Shown piece after piece: positions 35,776-38,433 of a stretch of DNA of 38,433 nucleotides. The translations under genes were made by a program, and so were the position numbers. Position 1 is the first letter of the stretch. Each line of letters begins with the position of its first letter. The DNA comes from an endosymbiont of Lamellibrachia barhami. Its GTDB lineage: Bacteria > Pseudomonadota > Gammaproteobacteria > Chromatiales > Chromatiaceae. The stretch is taken from the NCBI RefSeq assembly GCF_011947365.2, contig NZ_JAAVSH020000001.1, positions 3,313,192-3,351,624 of the forward strand, in the 5' to 3' direction. Below the pieces are notes generated by a model. That model made no database searches and had not been told where the DNA came from. It saw only the letters and a program-made list of their open reading frames with translations.

Positions 35776-36732
35776 TTAAGGGATTGCGACCATGTCCAGC
35801 AGACGCGCCAGGAAGTCGTCTGTGGTGATGCCCTCGGCCTCGGCTTCAAAGGTCAGCAGGATGCGGTGACGCAGAATCGGCGGCGCCACAGCCTGAATAT
35901 GGTGTGGGGCGACGAAATCCTCGCCGTCGAGCCAGGCCCGTACCCGGGAGCAACGAGCCAGCGCGATACTCGCACGGGGAGAAGCGCCGAATCGGCACCA
36001 GCGGGCAAGGTCGGCATCGTAGGCCTTGGGATTGCGGGTGGCCTGCACAAGATCCACGATGTAGTTGTTCAGTTTTGGATCAAGGTAGAGTGCCGCCGCT
36101 TCCTGGCGGATTGCGAACAGATCGTGCTGGGAAAGCTGCTTTGACGGGGGTTTGGGGGGTTCCGTCATCTGGCTGCTGTCCAGCGCCAGAATCTGCAACT
36201 CCTCTTCGCGGCTTGGATATTCCACGTTTGCCTGCATCAGGAAGCGATCGAGCTGGGCCTCCGGCAGTTGATAGGTCCCCTCCTGCTCAATCGGGTTCTG
36301 GGTGGCCAGCACCATGAAGAGCTGCGGCAGCGGATAGGTCGTCTGGCCGACAGTTATCTGATGTTCCGCCATCGCCTCAAGGAGCGCGGACTGGACCTTG
36401 GCGGGGGCGCGGTTGATCTCGTCGCCGAGCAGGATGTTGTGGAAGATCGGTCCTTGGCGAAACTCGAACTCTCCCTTTTCGTGGCGATAGATGTCGGTGC
36501 CAATGAGATCCGAGGGCAACAGATCGGGGGTGAACTGGACGCGATGGAAGTCAGCCTCAATCCCCTCGGCCAGTGCTTTGACCGCAGTGGTCTTGGCCAG
36601 GCCAGGCAGACCTTCAACCAGTAAATGTCCGTCGCTGAGCAGGCAGATCAACATCGAATCGATGAATTTTTGCTGCCCGATGATGCGGGAGGCCAGATGT
36701 TCGCGGAGGGGGTCGAGGTCGGAAGGATTCAT
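35776..36732 (-). CDS. moxR: MoxR family AAA+ ATPase
   Basis: A 318-residue AAA+ chaperone-like ATPase. Walker A is GLPGLAKTT (41-49), Walker B is LLGDEIN (101-107), and the ATQNPIEQEGTYQLPEAQLDRF block holds sensor 1 and the arginine region typical of MoxR. It is expected to power the folding or activation step of the DUF58/VWA proteins encoded downstream. The ATG at 36732 (MNPSDLD) is preferred; an in-frame start at 36861 adds residues without homology. The ribosome-binding site is weak (GAAGTAG). It is first in the operon and divergent from typA across the 725-bp gap. Confidence 0.93.
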   Translation of the reverse strand: MNPSDLDPLREHLASRIIGQQKFIDSMLICLLSDGHLLVEGLPGLAKTTAVKALAEGIEADFHRVQFTPDLLPSDLIGTDIYRHEKGEFEFRQGPIFHNILLGDEINRAPAKVQSALLEAMAEHQITVGQTTYPLPQLFMVLATQNPIEQEGTYQLPEAQLDRFLMQANVEYPSREEELQILALDSSQMTEPPKPPSKQLSQHDLFAIRQEAAALYLDPKLNNYIVDLVQATRNPKAYDADLARWCRFGASPRASIALARCSRVRAWLDGEDFVAPHHIQAVAPPILRHRILLTFEAEAEGITTDDFLARLLDMVAIP

Positions 36733-36845
36733 ACTACAGCTACTTCTATAATGGGTCGTTATCGGTCCATCACGCCTCCCAGTGCGCTTGCTGGGCGACT
36801 GATGCGTTGATGTCAATCTTGTAATCAGCGCCATCCTGTCGCCAA

Positions 36846-37245
36846 TTTGGATAAAGTGCAAGCAGTAGAAGTGTTGTGAATTATTTGATTATTAGAATTT
36901 TATTAATTGCCTGCAGATGATTTTATCCAGCTGTTCGGTTTTTGCAGATTCCAAAATGCACTTTCGCCAACCCCCTGATAATTATGACTGAACTTTGTGG
37001 TAAAGCCGCTTTTTCAGTGTGTTGCGTGGTGATTTATTCACACGGCGCCTATTGCAGTTCCTGTGGCGAGGTATTTGTCAACAGTCAGAGTGCAAAAAAT
37101 TTATGTATTGATTTTATCCTTTATATTCAGTTGGTTAGTAGATCGTTTATTTTTTTTACAATCTAAAGACAAGTCAATGTTTATGCGGGTTTCAGGCCGA
37201 TGTCCCGATTTTTTCAACAGAGTTATCCACAGATGATGTGAATAA
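36846..37245. other. AT-rich gap with DnaA-box-like sites (candidate origin)
   Basis: The 36733-37457 gap between divergent moxR and typA has no supported gene. It contains TTATCCACA (37223-37231, perfect DnaA box), TTATTCACA (37034-37042), the same 9-mer on the minus strand at 37237-37245, and TTATCCAAA on the minus strand (36846-36854). Weaker matches occur at 36923-36931 and near 36995. A very AT-rich stretch lies at about 36878-36907, with another near 37145-37160. The last two strong sites face each other across 5 bases. Clustered boxes plus AT-rich DNA in a divergent gap fit oriC, but the neighbours (moxR, typA) are not the usual oriC markers. Confidence 0.35.
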
Positions 37246-37419
37246 GTGGGAAGTCGTTTTTCAAAGCGGGGTTACAGCTGTTTTCAAGCAATATTCTGAT
37301 GAATATTCGCTAACGTGTTGATTTAACTTTTGGGGAGGGATATCTCTCAGTGGAGAGCCTGTTTCCCGGGATATATCAAAAATCTGAAATATTGAAGCGT
37401 AGAGCGGCAGGGTTTTGGG

Positions 37420-37425
37420 TATAAT
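37420..37425 (+). promoter_or_regulatory. Probable -10 element of typA
   Basis: A perfect TATAAT lies 33 bases before the GTG start of typA. No good -35 is seen at 17 bases; TTGAAG is 22 bases upstream, which is too far. A T-run follows at 37434-37440. Confidence 0.45.
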
Positions 37426-37457
37426 CCCCGCTCTTTTTTTGGACCGGACTGTAATCA

Positions 37458-38433
37458 GTGATCGAGAAGCTCAGAAATATCGCCATCATCGCACATGTTG
37501 ACCACGGCAAGACCACGCTGGTGGACGAACTGCTGAAACAGTCTGGAACCTTGGGGGAGCGCTTCGGCGAAGTCGAGCGGGTGATGGATTCGAACGACCA
37601 GGAGAGGGAGCGTGGCATTACCATCCTCTCCAAGAATACTGCGATCCGCTGGAAAGACTACCGCATCAATATCGTCGATACTCCCGGTCATGCCGATTTC
37701 GGGGGTGAGGTGGAACGGGTGCTCTCGATGGTCGATTCGGTACTGTTGCTGGTGGATGCTCAGGAAGGTCCGATGCCGCAGACCCGCTTCGTCACCCAGA
37801 AGGCCTTCGATCATGGTCTGCGCCCTATCGTGGTGATCAATAAAATAGACAGACCTGGCGCCCGTCCCGAGTGGGTCATCGATCAGGTGTTCGAACTCTT
37901 TGATCGTCTTGGCGCCACTGACGAGCAGCTCGATTTCCCTATCGTTTACGCCTCGGCCATCAACGGCTACGCGGGTCTGGGGGAGAGTGTGAGCGATGGG
38001 GACATGACGCCGTTGTTCGAGGCTATAGTCACGCATTGTCCGGTGCCTGATGTGGACCCTGATGGTCCTTTGCAGATGCAGATCTCCAATCTTGACTACA
38101 ACAGCTACGGGCGCTATCGCAGTGGGCCGCATCGCACGGGGGACCATCCGCCCCAACCAGCAGGTGGTTGTGGTCAAGTACGACGGCGAGGAGCACAAGG
38201 CCAAGGTCGGGATTGTGTATCGATACCTGGGGCTTGAGCGGCACGAGATCAAGGAGGCGAAGGCCGGCGATATCATTGCCATCACGGGTATGGATGCGCC
38301 AAATGTCTCTTTGATACTCTCTGCGATCCGGATAATGTGGAACACCTGCCCCCTCTGAGCGTGGATGAACTTGTTGCCCCATGACTCTCCCCCAGGTCAA
38401 CTAGCAATACGTAACCGAACGGAAGCACAACAA
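37458..38433 (+). CDS. typA: TypA/BipA GTPase, partial, with several indels
   Basis: A ribosome-associated translational GTPase. The first ~215 residues are normal: P-loop AHVDHGKTT (12-20), the ERGITI switch region, [15 protein letters not shown] and NKID. The frame then breaks after DYNSY (about 38108). The expected [22 protein letters not shown] continues in another frame, and near 38310 it shifts again to [21 protein letters not shown]. Further shifts follow before the window ends around a QVN-like segment. So at least three indels fall in the last ~330 bases. The start is GTG. The gene continues past the window. Low-quality contig end is the likeliest cause. Confidence 0.9.

Noticed and set aside
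36942-37166. 74-codon plus-strand frame in the moxR-typA gap
   Set aside because: No ribosome-binding site and no protein-like pattern; it lies in AT-rich DNA with DnaA-like boxes.

Overview
This window looks like a chromosomal contig from a gammaproteobacterium with moderate GC. Two things point that way: the gene order tkt-gap-pgk-pyk-fba, which is typical of autotrophic and sulfur-oxidising gammaproteobacteria, and the metK / SAH-riboswitch / ahcY / metF block. An autotrophic or symbiont-like lifestyle is my inference; no RuBisCO or sulfur-oxidation gene lies in the window.

Layout. (1) 1-4760: a partial hypothetical gene, a SapC-family gene and a large repetitive beta-strand adhesin on the minus strand, with six tandem 216-bp units. 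The adhesin's 5' side decays into frame-broken repeat sequence and runs abruptly into the last ~67 codons of a PiT-type phosphate permease on the plus strand. (2) 4855-9310: a P-loop kinase-like protein, a protein with an FHA-like region plus a PPP-type phosphatase, a Na/Pi cotransporter with a PhoU-like tail behind a structured leader, and a small basic protein. (3) 9621-13313, minus strand: metK, then an SAH riboswitch, ahcY and metF, which form the S-adenosylmethionine regeneration cycle. (4) 13493-21403, plus strand: a thioredoxin-fold protein, then tkt, gap (one frameshift), pgk, pyk and fba. Every junction from tkt to fba holds a short palindrome or hairpin. (5) 21474-24523: the purC-grx pair, a divergent membrane protein, a hypothetical protein and an orphan MbcA/ParS-like antitoxin-type protein. 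(6) 24528-28319, minus strand: a polysaccharide deacetylase, a Wzx-like flippase and an MBL-fold hydrolase. (7) 28742-36732, minus strand: a complete Bat-type operon of moxR, DUF58, DUF4381, two VWA proteins, a TPR protein (two frameshifts in an E/Q/S/G-rich repeat) and batD. (8) 36733-37457: a 725-bp AT-rich divergent gap with several DnaA-box-like 9-mers, a possible replication origin. (9) 37458-end: typA, broken by several indels near the window end.

Frameshifts in otherwise well-conserved genes (gap, typA, the TPR gene) and the adhesin/permease chimera suggest that part of the unusual structure is sequencing or assembly error. Those loci need read-level checking before biological interpretation. 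The best non-artefact leads are the leader RNA upstream of the Na/Pi transporter, the kinase-like/FHA-phosphatase gene pair, the origin-like gap and the hairpins punctuating the tkt-fba cluster.
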